Positions 18,241-26,017 of a DNA stretch of 35,056 nucleotides are shown one piece after another (positions within the stretch are counted from its first letter, which is position 1; the number at the start of each line of letters is the position of its first letter). Both the position numbers and the translations under genes were made by a program. The notes below the pieces were generated by a model that saw only the letters and a program-made list of their open reading frames with translations, ran no database searches and was not told the origin of the DNA. Origin of the DNA: Gemmatimonas sp. (lineage in GTDB: Bacteria; Gemmatimonadota; Gemmatimonadetes; Gemmatimonadales; Gemmatimonadaceae); assembly GCA_021154285.1 (NCBI GenBank), contig JAJKIV010000059.1:1-35056 (forward strand), given 5' to 3'.

Positions 18241-18788
18241 GCCGCGTCCTCCCGCCTGACGAGAACGACGCTGTCGGACCCGTCGATCTCGGACACGAGG
18301 ACGTCGACGCGATCGGTCGGCGCGACGTCCACGCGCTTGCCGACGATGTCCGCGTGAATCGGAAGCTCGCGGCCCCCTCGATCGACGAGCACGGCGAGCG
18401 CGATCCGCGACGGGCGGCCGAAGTCCGCGAGCTCATCGAGCGCAGCCCTCACGGTTCGACCCGTGTGGAGCACGTCGTCGACGATCAGCACACGCTTGCC
18501 GTTCAGGTCCCACGGCAGCTTCGTGGGGCCGACGACCGGTCGCGGGCCGACGGTCTGCAGGTCGTCGCGGTAGAGAGTGATGTCGAGAGAGCCGCGAGGA
18601 ACTTTCACCTGCTCGCGGTCATCGAGAATGTCGGCGAGACGGTCGCTGAGCTGCACGCCTCGCCGCTGAATTCCCACAAAAATCAGATTGTCGACTCCGT
18701 CGAACAGCTCGACGATCTCGTCGGCAATGCGACGGAGGGTGCGCGCGAGCGCGCGCGAGTCCAGCACGGTCGTGGGCTTGGCGGCCAT
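18237..18788 (-). CDS. pyrR: PyrR, pyrimidine operon regulator / uracil phosphoribosyltransferase
   Basis: 183 aa. Type I PRTase fold with the PRPP loop [18 protein letters not shown] and an N-terminal [16 protein letters not shown]. PyrR binds mRNA leaders in the presence of UMP and represses pyr genes, and also has uracil phosphoribosyltransferase activity. It lies directly before pyrB (4 bp overlap). The 66 bp upstream of its ATG have no clear terminator/antiterminator pair. A candidate PyrR-like hairpin is instead found further upstream, before the LspA-like gene (19696-19725). Confidence 0.95.
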   Translation of the reverse strand: MAAKPTTVLDSRALARTLRRIADEIVELFDGVDNLIFVGIQRRGVQLSDRLADILDDREQVKVPRGSLDITLYRDDLQTVGPRPVVGPTKLPWDLNGKRVLIVDDVLHTGRTVRAALDELADFGRPSRIALAVLVDRGGRELPIHADIVGKRVDVAPTDRVDVLVSEIDGSDSVVLVRREDAA

Positions 18789-18854
18789 GAGAGGCCAATA
18801 TCACCACGACGCGGCGCAAATTGAAGCCGCCGCGGTGACGGAGCTTCGCTTTCC

Positions 18855-19667
18855 TTATCGGCCGGAGGTATTGTCGCCCAAGTGCGACATCGGACGCAGA
18901 TACGGAGACGCGGCGGACGGCCGGGCACCACCGTCGCGGTCCCGAAGTCGAGCCGAGAGACCTCGGCCGCGGCGATCGGGAGCACCGTCCGCGTGAATGA
19001 TTCGCAGATTGACCTCGCGATCGGCCACCGGACGAGGAGAGCGCCGCGGAACGCTCACTGGCTCCGTCGAACGAACGCTGTCCTGTGCGACCACCTGCTG
19101 CACTTCGACGTCGGCGAGGCGCGTGAGTGCCGTGTCTCTCTGCTTGCCGATGTCGACGACGGCGGCCTCCCGGTTTCGTCGAATCGCCGACACGACCCTG
19201 GCCGCGGTGCGAGTCAGCATTGCGACGCCGGCATAGGCTGCTACGTCCGCCGCGTTCAGAACGATCCCGACGCCGTCAGCGCGCTGCAGCGCGATGAAGT
19301 CGACGACGCCGGCGCGGTTCACGAGCAGGCTCACGAGATTCCCGATCGCGCCACCCGCGATGAGGCCAAGCGCCATTGGCGCGCGGTCGTCGATCCGCGA
19401 CAGGTCCTTTGCGACTGGAATGATCAACGCGATCGCCGCGAGCGTGAGCGCGAGGCTCAGCTGCCACGTGTAGTCGCCCATGCTGAGCCCGAACGCACCT
19501 TTGTCATTGTGTACGACGCCGAACCTGATGGCGGCACCGGTAGCGCGCGGCTCGAGCGCTCCGATCCAGAGAACGGCGAGCTGCTTGGTCACGAGATCGC
19601 CGATGGCGACCAGCGTGGCGACACGGGCGAGCGGTATCAGCGGCGAACGGCGCGTGGGTTCGTGCAT
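18855..19667 (-). CDS. LspA-like membrane protein lacking one catalytic Asp
   Basis: 270 aa from the ATG at 19667 (GGGGA just upstream; the track's longer start adds 17 poorly supported residues). Four hydrophobic segments and LspA landmarks: an N-terminal IGDLVTKQL, FGVVHNDKGAFGL, GGAIGN, VVDFIAL and LNAADVAAYAG. In active lipoprotein signal peptidase the dyad is the Asp of GNxxDR and the Asp of NxAD. Here the first motif reads GNLVSLLVNR, so that Asp is Ser and one residue is inserted, while the NAAD Asp remains. About 110 extra C-terminal residues are charged and probably cytosolic. Likely a non-proteolytic LspA relative. It lies 66 bp upstream of pyrR, in the same direction. Confidence 0.75.
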   Translation of the reverse strand: MHEPTRRSPLIPLARVATLVAIGDLVTKQLAVLWIGALEPRATGAAIRFGVVHNDKGAFGLSMGDYTWQLSLALTLAAIALIIPVAKDLSRIDDRAPMALGLIAGGAIGNLVSLLVNRAGVVDFIALQRADGVGIVLNAADVAAYAGVAMLTRTAARVVSAIRRNREAAVVDIGKQRDTALTRLADVEVQQVVAQDSVRSTEPVSVPRRSPRPVADREVNLRIIHADGAPDRRGRGLSARLRDRDGGARPSAASPYLRPMSHLGDNTSGR

Positions 19668-19695
19668 CGATTCCCCATAACCGGGTCGTAAGTTG

Positions 19696-19725
19696 GCCTG
19701 GCAGGGGGCACCTCTCATGCCAGGC
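19696..19725 (-). promoter_or_regulatory. Inverted repeat in the leader of the lspA-like/pyrRBC unit
   Basis: Minus strand GCCTGGCA-(14 nt)-TGCCAGGC, perfect 8-bp arms. An alternative smaller hairpin uses GGCA-TGAGAGG-TGCC. The TGAGAGG loop resembles the NGNGAGG core of the PyrR-binding RNA consensus. It begins 29 nt before the ATG of the LspA-like gene. It could be an operator or an RNA regulatory element. No terminator follows. Confidence 0.45.
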
Positions 19726-19873
19726 TCGGCCGCGAATAAACTACGTCCGGGAGCGGTTTAGCGCGCCTGAGATTCCTAAGTCGTGGCGACGGCACCACAC
19801 CGAAATACGGACCGTTGCATCACGCGAGCACCGTGACACGGCGCGTCTTCGGACGCCAGCGGAGGCGAAGCCC

Positions 19874-21031
19874 TCAGCCACCAGGGCGGCTCGCACGGGC
19901 GAGCTGGCGAGCAGCGTGCTCCTGACGAAACACCTCGAGCTCCTCGCCGCCGAACATCCCGTCGGCGATGGCCGCGATCTCTTCCGCCTCCTTCCACGCG
20001 CGCTCGAGCTCGACCAGCTCACCCTCGAGCGCGCGCCGTTCTGTGTCCTCGTTCGCCGCCATCTCGAGCGCGAGCCGATCGACCATCGGGAGACGCAGCA
20101 TGAGCGTGCTGGGCTCACTCGTGATCGAGCCGCGTCCCCAGAACGATCGGTTGGCGATGTGCAACGCGAGGCGCTCCGCCGCGGACGACGAAACCGGGGC
20201 GGCCTCGGGGCTCACCGGAGCGTCGGGGAATCGCCCCCAGCCCGTTCGCATCGCGAGGGCGACAATGCGGGAGAAGTAACCCTGTTCGTCTTCGGCATCC
20301 TCGATCTTTGCCGTCGCGCGGCGAACGTCGTCCGGCAACGCACCGGCCGCATTGAGTGCCGCGAGCATCTTGGCCGCCGTCCGCAGTCCGTCGTCCCCAC
20401 GAACAGTCGTTAGGCCGTGATCGTGCTTCACGACCAGGCGCCACGGCTCGTGCGGGTCCGGGCGAATGAGCTCCGCCGCATCGAGGTGCCCCCAGCGAAT
20501 GATCGAACGATTGCCTTGTTCGTCGGTGAGCACGTCGAGCACCCGATCACGGTGACGGTACAGCCGGAGCCGCGTGAGCGGCTCGTCCGCGAAGAGGCTC
20601 GGCGTATCGTCGCGCGTGATCCGCGCGATCGCGTCGTTGGCCGCGCGAGCGCCCCGCTTTGCGAGTCCGGTGACGACTCCGATGAGTCGTCCCGACCCGC
20701 GACGTTGGATCACGTCACCGTAGCGCCAGGCGGCAACTTCAGGGCGCAGAGCCTTCCCGATGCGGACGAGCTCCAGCCCCTCCCGCAGCTGCGCCAAGCC
20801 GATGTTGTCCGTGGAGAATCGAAGGTGCGTGGCACGAAAGCGACGCTCACAATCGTCGATCGCCTCCCAGCGCTCCTCGATCGGCGAGAGGTTCCAACGT
20901 GTGCAGCTCGCACAGATGACCCACAGCCGTCCCTTCTCCGGATCGAACGCAAGCCGTCGCCCAACGGGAAACAGCTCGACCACATCGTTCGTGCCGAGCG
21001 ACTCGTTGCAGAACAGGCAGGTCGTATACAT
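19874..21031 (-). CDS. Conserved hypothetical protein with N-terminal CxxC...CxxC zinc finger
   Basis: 385 aa; I recognise the type (opening MYTTCLFCNESLG, then RRLAFDPEKGRLWVICASC and RWNLSPIEERWEAI) as a hypothetical that recurs in related phyla, but know no function. Four Cys in two CxxC pairs (about residues 5-8 and 40-43) should bind zinc. The middle region is mixed alpha/beta, rich in charged residues. The C-terminal 60 residues are a helical, acidic coiled-coil-like segment (LERAWKEAEEIAAIADG). There is no signal peptide or membrane segment. It is transcribed alone from a region with a consensus -10 and structured leader, and is followed after 206 bp by the LspA-like gene. Confidence 0.8.
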   Translation of the reverse strand: MYTTCLFCNESLGTNDVVELFPVGRRLAFDPEKGRLWVICASCTRWNLSPIEERWEAIDDCERRFRATHLRFSTDNIGLAQLREGLELVRIGKALRPEVAAWRYGDVIQRRGSGRLIGVVTGLAKRGARAANDAIARITRDDTPSLFADEPLTRLRLYRHRDRVLDVLTDEQGNRSIIRWGHLDAAELIRPDPHEPWRLVVKHDHGLTTVRGDDGLRTAAKMLAALNAAGALPDDVRRATAKIEDAEDEQGYFSRIVALAMRTGWGRFPDAPVSPEAAPVSSSAAERLALHIANRSFWGRGSITSEPSTLMLRLPMVDRLALEMAANEDTERRALEGELVELERAWKEAEEIAAIADGMFGGEELEVFRQEHAARQLARASRPGG

Positions 21032-21059
21032 GCGGCCGGGCGAGGGACGCGTTGCTCGA

Positions 21060-21091
21060 GGGCGAAGCCCGTTCGATCGCCGAAGCGATCG
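21060..21091 (-). promoter_or_regulatory. Two stable hairpins in the leader of the zinc-finger hypothetical
   Basis: Read on the minus strand, CGATCGC-TTCG-GCGATCG forms a seven-bp stem with a C(UUCG)G tetraloop, followed by GGGC-TTC-GCCC. The predicted transcript would start almost at the first hairpin. Neither has a T-run, so they are leader structures rather than a terminator. Confidence 0.5.
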
Positions 21092-21102
21092 ACTACAGCG
21101 GT

Positions 21103-21108
21103 ATTATA
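21103..21108 (-). promoter_or_regulatory. Consensus -10 element for the zinc-finger hypothetical
   Basis: Minus strand GCATATAATACCG contains a perfect TATAAT. The position 17 nt upstream is GC-rich and no -35 is recognisable. Start point would be near 21096, leaving a leader of about 65 nt before the ATG at 21031. Confidence 0.5.
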
Positions 21109-21266
21109 TGCAGCGGCGCCTCGACGCGCCCAGACCGGTTTCCAGGCCGCACCCGGCGGTGGGGGGCTGAGGATCGGCGTGACAAGCCGTGGGCTGACGC
21201 GTCGAACTCCGTAGGGGATCGCCTGAGTGCCGATGAGGGTTTTCTCACGTTCGGTTTCGGAACGTA

Positions 21267-22109
21267 ATGCGGTCGTTTGGCACCTTTCGCGCATGCGACG
21301 CATCGTTTTATGATCCGCTTCGACCACGCGCGCGCGCGTCAGGTTCTTCTCGCGCTACTCTGACTTTGTACAAACGCTCGGAAGCTCTTGTTCGCGGCGC
21401 GATCGTAGCATTGCCGTCGTTCGACTCGACCTGGTTCGGCGGGAGCACGCCGGATCGCCAGGTCCTGATCGTGATCATTTTGGCAGTCATTGCCGTCACG
21501 GCACTGCTCGTTGCAGGCTCCGCGTTCCTCCGCGATCAGCGTGAGCGAGCCCGTTTTTCAGGCGAAGAGCGATTGTTCACGACGACGCCGCTCCCGATGG
21601 CACGGGACGAACAGGCGCGGTTCGCCCGGGAGTCGTTGCCGCACGACGCATTCCGCTCACTGCGGATTCCGCGGTGGGTCCAGGTAGGCTCGCTGTTGGT
21701 CGCGCTCGTCATCACCTGGAGCGTTGCACAGCGCGTGTCGCCGAGCTCGCGCCTGTCCATGGCCGCAAGAAAGGGAACTTCCACGGCAGCCAGCACCAGC
21801 GATCTGACCGAGGCATCACCAGAGGGTTTCAACCCCGCCGCGGACGAGGGGCCAACGTTCGCCTTCCAGGCGCGCGAATGGGTAACGCGACAAGGCGGCG
21901 GTTGCGAAGGCCAGCTCGTCGTCACGCGAGGCGAGCCCAGCGCGTGGGCGCTCACGGCGCGTGTGCATGATGACGAGGGTCAGCTCATCGACACCGCGCA
22001 TGCCCGGGTCACGACGCTGCGGGTGGGCGATGTCGTCGAATTCAACTTCCCCCGTGCGGACTGCGATCGGATAGGCGCATGGGATGTCCGCGGCAATCGC
22101 CAGCACTGA
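21267..22109 (+). CDS. Two-pass membrane protein with C-terminal two-Cys domain, function unknown
   Basis: 280 aa as drawn; the start is uncertain because ATG 21267 has only a weak GGA nearby, and the first about 40 residues may not be translated. Membrane segments: QVLIVIILAVIAVTALLVAG (about 67-88) and VQVGSLLVALVITWSVA (about 140-156). The C-terminal domain has two Cys 53 residues apart (213 and 266). This region aligns without gaps to the C-terminal domain of the gene at 25267-25749 (pattern CxGxxxVxRG ... CxRIxxW, about 18 identities in 60 by hand). The two genes flank the PadR-permease pair. A disulfide in a periplasmic domain is inferred. Confidence 0.7.
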   Translation: MRSFGTFRACDASFYDPLRPRARASGSSRATLTLYKRSEALVRGAIVALPSFDSTWFGGSTPDRQVLIVIILAVIAVTALLVAGSAFLRDQRERARFSGEERLFTTTPLPMARDEQARFARESLPHDAFRSLRIPRWVQVGSLLVALVITWSVAQRVSPSSRLSMAARKGTSTAASTSDLTEASPEGFNPAADEGPTFAFQAREWVTRQGGGCEGQLVVTRGEPSAWALTARVHDDEGQLIDTAHARVTTLRVGDVVEFNFPRADCDRIGAWDVRGNRQH

Positions 22110-22124
22110 TAGCGTTCGACCTCG

Positions 22125-24842
22125 TTAGCCGTCGCGGATGGTCGTCGCCGGATCGATGTAAGTAGCCCGGCGAGCTGGAATCCAGGCAGCAGCCACGGCG
22201 ACGACAGCAACGACGAGCGAGACTGCCGCAAGCGTGACCGGGTCTCGGGGCGACACCTCGTAGAGGAGCCCGGACAGCACGCCCGTCAACCCTAACGACG
22301 CCGCGAGCCCAACGATCAGCGCGACACCGGCCAGCGCGAGCGCCTCCCGCACGACGACGCCCGTCACCTGCGATGCACGCGCGCCGAGCGCGAGCCGGAT
22401 ACCGAACTCCCGACGACGCTGCACCACCCCGTAGGACATCACGCCGTACATGCCGACGACGCCAAGGATCAGCGCGAGCGCGGCGAACACACCGGTGAGG
22501 ACGGTCGCGAAGCGCCGGCGCGCGACGCTCTCGCGGTACAGATCCGGCACGGTCGACACCCCCTGAATCGGCAGACGTGCATCCACCTGCCGGACGAGTC
22601 CACGAAGCGCCCCGCCTAACGTGCCCGCATTGCCCGTGGCGTCGGTGCGCATGACGAGCGTCATCCACGTCATCCACGGCCAGCGCTTCTGTGCGAACGG
22701 CATGTACATGGCCGGCACCGGCGCGGCGTCGGCAGCGTTGCTTCGCGTGTCGCCGACAACACCCACCACCTGAAGCCACGGTCCGGACGGGCCCACGAAA
22801 CTCACGCGCGAGCCCACCGGGTCGACATCGGGCCACAGCAGCCGTGAGAGCGACTCGTTCACGATCACGACGGGCGGAGCATCGGCGCGGTCCGTTGGGG
22901 CGAAGGCCCGTCCGCGTCGGACACGAATACCCATCACGCGGAAGTAGTCGCCCGCGACGACGCGAAGCGGCTGAGCATCCTCACGGCCACTGGCGTTGCG
23001 CGACGGCCGCCCCTCGATCGCGAACGAGAACGTCATGCTCGACGAGCTCCCGATCTCTTCGGTCGTGCCGGCGACGCCGATCACGTGGGGCAGCTCGCGC
23101 GCGCCTGCTATGAGCTGGTCATAGAATGCCACGTGCCGATCGTTACCGTCGTAGCGAGCACGCGGCAGGTCGAGCGAGGCGGCAACGAGACCAGCTGGAC
23201 GGTAACCGTAGTCGACCGACGCGAGACGATGCGCGGATCGAAGCAGCAGGCCGGCGCCCGACAACAGGATCAGCGACACGGCGAGCTCACCGACGAGCAG
23301 GATCGAGCGCACGCCCCGCTGCCGACCGCTCGCCCCACGATCGCCGCCCGCGCGCAGGGCAAGGTGAAGCGACGCGCCGCCACGTCGTCCACCCCGCAGC
23401 ATGCGTACTGCCGGTACGAGTCCGAACAGGAGCCCGCTCGCCAGCGTGGTCGCCAGCGCGTAGACGAGCACAACACCATCGACCCGCACCGCCGAGAGCC
23501 GAGGAATGTCGCCCGGGGCGAGCATCGTGAGCGCGCGGGTGAGCAGCATGGCCATCGCGACGCCGAGCAGACCGCCAACGAACGCGGTGACGACGCTTTC
23601 CGTCAACAGCTGCCGCGCGATTCGCGCGCGGCTGGCGCCTAACGCACCGCGCACGGCGATCTCGCGACGACGCCCGACGGAACGGGCAAGGAGCAAGTTC
23701 GCGATGTTCGCGCATGCAACGACAAGGAGCAGCGTCGCCCCGGCCAACAGGATCAACAGCAGCGGCCGGACGCTCGCGACCGCGTCGTCCGCCATGCTCA
23801 CCACGTTCGTTCCGAATCCCTTCATGTATTGCGGGAACTCGCGGGCGAGGCCGCCGGCGATGGCGCGCATCTCCGCGCTGGCCGCGTCGAGTGTCGCCGC
23901 AGGAGCGAGCCGGGCCACCACGTACCAATTGTGGCTGCGCCGCTCGTCGGCGTCGATGTGGTCAACCGTGACGGGGCGCCAAATATCGACCCCCGCTGAC
24001 GGAAACTCGAACGCGGCCGGCATGACGCCAAGCACCGTGTACGGCGCGTCGTTGATCGTGAGCCGCCGGCCGACGATGCCGGGGTCGGCGCCGAACCGCC
24101 GCACCCAGAGACCGTGGCTCAACACGACCGCCTGGCCATCGCGCCGGTCATCGTCCGGGACGAACGTGCGGCCTAACGCGGCACGTGCACCGAGCACCTG
24201 CATCACCGACGGCGTCAGGTCGGCTGTGGTGACGCGCGTTGGCTCTCCCGCCTCGACGAGCGTCACACCGAACGCGGCCGAGTGCGCGCCGATCACGGAG
24301 AACGATCTCGCTCGCTCGCGCCAGCTGACGTAGTTGCCCATCGATACGACGTTGTGGTCGTCGCCTCTGGGCGAGACTTCCCAGACGCGAACCAGCCGAT
24401 CCGGGTCGGCGAACGGCAGCGGGCGGAGCAGAACGCCGCGAACGATGCTGAAGATCGCTGTGCTCGCGCCGATGCCCAGCGCGAGCGTGATCACGATGGT
24501 TGCCGCGAACCCGGGGGCTCGGCGCAGCGACCGAAAGGCGAAGCGCACATCCTTGGCGAGAGAGTCGAGCAGCTCACCCCACTCGTGGCGACGCGCTTGC
24601 TCGGCGCCTATGCCCTCGCACAGCGCGCGTGCGCGCTCGAAGTCACCGAACTCTTCGCGAGCCCGCGCGCGGGCACGGTCCGGCGCCACACCCTGCTCGA
24701 TCAGCCGCTCGGCGATCATCTCGATGTGAAACTCGAGCTCATCGGCGACATCGGCGCGGACATCCGTGCCCCGGAGCCGCAGGTATCGGCGCCAGACCGG
24801 AACAGGACGGCCGGCCGATTCGTCGTTGGATTCGTCGATCAT
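22125..24842 (-). CDS. Orphan MacB/FtsX-type ABC permease with permease-prefix domain (ADOP family)
   Basis: 905 aa. Residues about 25-75 match the permease-prefix domain (VRADVADELEFHIEMIAERL, AREEFGDFERAR). A duplicated MacB-like permease follows: the first half begins RRAPGFAATIVITLALGIGASTAIFSIV, and the second half has LALILGVVGMYGVMSYGVVQRRREFGIRLALGA. Each half has a periplasmic MacB_PCD-like domain and FtsX membrane segments. There is no ATP-binding domain in the protein or next to it, hence 'orphan'. It pairs with the PadR regulator 7 bp upstream, a standard combination in Acidobacteriota and Gemmatimonadota. Likely substrate efflux or mechanotransmission; the substrate is unknown. 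Confidence 0.93.
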   Translation of the reverse strand: MIDESNDESAGRPVPVWRRYLRLRGTDVRADVADELEFHIEMIAERLIEQGVAPDRARARAREEFGDFERARALCEGIGAEQARRHEWGELLDSLAKDVRFAFRSLRRAPGFAATIVITLALGIGASTAIFSIVRGVLLRPLPFADPDRLVRVWEVSPRGDDHNVVSMGNYVSWRERARSFSVIGAHSAAFGVTLVEAGEPTRVTTADLTPSVMQVLGARAALGRTFVPDDDRRDGQAVVLSHGLWVRRFGADPGIVGRRLTINDAPYTVLGVMPAAFEFPSAGVDIWRPVTVDHIDADERRSHNWYVVARLAPAATLDAASAEMRAIAGGLAREFPQYMKGFGTNVVSMADDAVASVRPLLLILLAGATLLLVVACANIANLLLARSVGRRREIAVRGALGASRARIARQLLTESVVTAFVGGLLGVAMAMLLTRALTMLAPGDIPRLSAVRVDGVVLVYALATTLASGLLFGLVPAVRMLRGGRRGGASLHLALRAGGDRGASGRQRGVRSILLVGELAVSLILLSGAGLLLRSAHRLASVDYGYRPAGLVAASLDLPRARYDGNDRHVAFYDQLIAGARELPHVIGVAGTTEEIGSSSSMTFSFAIEGRPSRNASGREDAQPLRVVAGDYFRVMGIRVRRGRAFAPTDRADAPPVVIVNESLSRLLWPDVDPVGSRVSFVGPSGPWLQVVGVVGDTRSNAADAAPVPAMYMPFAQKRWPWMTWMTLVMRTDATGNAGTLGGALRGLVRQVDARLPIQGVSTVPDLYRESVARRRFATVLTGVFAALALILGVVGMYGVMSYGVVQRRREFGIRLALGARASQVTGVVVREALALAGVALIVGLAASLGLTGVLSGLLYEVSPRDPVTLAAVSLVVAVVAVAAAWIPARRATYIDPATTIRDG

Positions 24843-24849
24843 CGCAGGC

Positions 24850-25194
24850 TCACGCCGGCTGCTCGTTGGCCGACATCACCTTGCCGATCACCGAGACGTA
24901 CCGCGTCCAGCTCTCCGACTCGGCGCGCAGCTCACGGCGCCCGCGCGCCGTGAGGCGATAGAACTTCGCCTTGCGATTGTTCTCGGAGAGTCCCCAGTCG
25001 GCCTCGATGAGTCCGCGCGCCTCCATGCGGTGGAGGGCTGGATACAGGGCCGCGTCCTCGATCCTGAGCTCGCCGTCCGTCGTCTGGCGCAGCCAGGCGA
25101 GGATCGAGTACCCGTGCATGCGCCCCCACGTGAGCGCTTTCAGCACGAGCATGTCGAGCGTCCCCTGCAGGACGTCCACTTCCTCGCGCGCCAT
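24850..25194 (-). CDS. PadR-family transcriptional regulator
   Basis: 114 aa winged-helix repressor: LQGTLDMLVLKALTWGRMHGYSIL (N-terminal helices), LRIEDAALYPALHRMEARGLIEADWG (recognition helix and wing), then KAKFYRLTARGRREL and a dimerisation helix. ATG at 25194 with GGAGAG six nt upstream. Directly precedes the permease and is preceded by an operator-like repeat that overlaps its own promoter and ribosome site, so autorepression of the two-gene unit is likely. This is the small PadR subgroup typically paired with orphan permeases. Confidence 0.95.
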   Translation of the reverse strand: MAREEVDVLQGTLDMLVLKALTWGRMHGYSILAWLRQTTDGELRIEDAALYPALHRMEARGLIEADWGLSENNRKAKFYRLTARGRRELRAESESWTRYVSVIGKVMSANEQPA

Positions 25195-25200
25195 CGAGCA

Positions 25201-25253
25201 CTCTCCACTAAACGGTTAGGTGGAGAGTAGCGGATACTCCACTAAACTGTCAA
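25201..25253 (-). promoter_or_regulatory. padR-permease promoter with repeated TTTAGTGGAG operator
   Basis: Minus strand TTGACA (25253-25248), 18 nt spacer, TACTCT (25229-25224). TTTAGTGGAG occurs twice in direct orientation: 25247-25238 inside the spacer and 25212-25203 overlapping the ribosome site. An inverted half-site CTCTCCAC (25227-25220) makes a dyad CTCTCCAC...GTGGAGAG with the second copy. The direct copies are 35 bp apart, about 3.3 helical turns. The layout suits PadR autorepression. Confidence 0.75.
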
Positions 25254-25266
25254 GGGGAAGCCGGGC

Positions 25267-25749
25267 TCACGGTGTTCGCGCTTTCGGGGTCGTGACCTGC
25301 AGCTGCCAGTCGTAGATCCGTTCGCAGGTGACACCGCGAAACCGGAAATCGACCAGGACGCCGGGCACGGCGGCATCGACCTTTCCGGAATCGCGGGCGA
25401 TGATGGCGCCGCTCGTGTCCATGACGAAGGCCACGAATTGGGCCCGGGTACCGCCCCCGCGCTTCACCTCGAACGTGCCGATACAGTCCCGTCCGTCCAT
25501 CCGGCCGCTTCGCCACCGGACGTCGAGCCCGGTGTCAGCGGGGGCGAGCGTCTTGGCGGGCGTGGGGGGGGCAGCGGGCGTGCGCCATGTGTTAGGCAGG
25601 AACAGCGCCGTGGCGGCGACCGCCACGAGACCGGCCACGACGGCGCCCACGATGACTGCGACGGGCACGCGAACTCCGCCCTGCGGCGGAGGAGCGGATG
25701 GTGGCGTCGAACCGGACGATGGTGGCGGAGTCGATGCAGGTGTCGGCAC
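25267..25749 (-). CDS. Single-pass membrane protein with C-terminal two-Cys domain (paralogue of 21267-22109)
   Basis: 160 aa from the GTG at 25749 (GAGGAAAG about 10 nt upstream); the track starts 16 codons earlier at another GTG. Proline-rich cytosolic N-terminus, one membrane segment (VAVIVGAVVAGLVAVAATALFL), a short Pro/Ala linker, then a domain with Cys pairs in CIGTFEVKRGGG and RGVTCERIYDW. The two Cys are 53 residues apart, as in the gene on the other side of the permease, and the domains align without gaps. Divergent from the exported-protein gene at 26018. It is read toward padR but ends 14 bp upstream of the padR -35, so read-through into padR is possible. Confidence 0.75.
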   Translation of the reverse strand: MPTPASTPPPSSGSTPPSAPPPQGGVRVPVAVIVGAVVAGLVAVAATALFLPNTWRTPAAPPTPAKTLAPADTGLDVRWRSGRMDGRDCIGTFEVKRGGGTRAQFVAFVMDTSGAIIARDSGKVDAAVPGVLVDFRFRGVTCERIYDWQLQVTTPKARTP

Positions 25750-26017
25750 GCGGGATCTTTCCTCTGGTTCTGCAACGCACGTTCGTTCTCGCCGCACTTC
25801 AAGATGGGCGCCGTCCCCGGGCGAGGCCAGGGGCTCGTGTGCCCATCGGTCGCCGGCCTGAGCTTGGCGGTCGAATTTGCCGCCTAACGTTTAGCCGAGC
25901 GCCGCGGCAACTGGACGCGTCACACCGGGTCGACCGGTGCTGGTGGTGGCGCGGCGCCGGGCGCGTTTTCAGACCGTGGCGCGAGGACCACGCGTTCGCT
26001 CTAGGAGACCCGACACC

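Noticed and set aside
17395-18357. 320 aa plus-strand ORF
   Set aside because: Antisense to pyrB; His/Arg/Asp-rich translation typical of a reverse frame.
18789-18854. Weak GAAGC...GCTTC hairpin before pyrR as an attenuator
   Set aside because: The stem is short and interrupted, there is no T-run and no alternative pairing partner, so it is not convincing as a terminator.
22042-22836. 264 aa minus-strand ORF
   Set aside because: Alternative frame of the permease gene, Arg-rich with no recognisable domain.
25975-25992. CGTGG...CCACG inverted repeat before the exported protein
   Set aside because: Only five bp per arm in GC-rich sequence; expected by chance.
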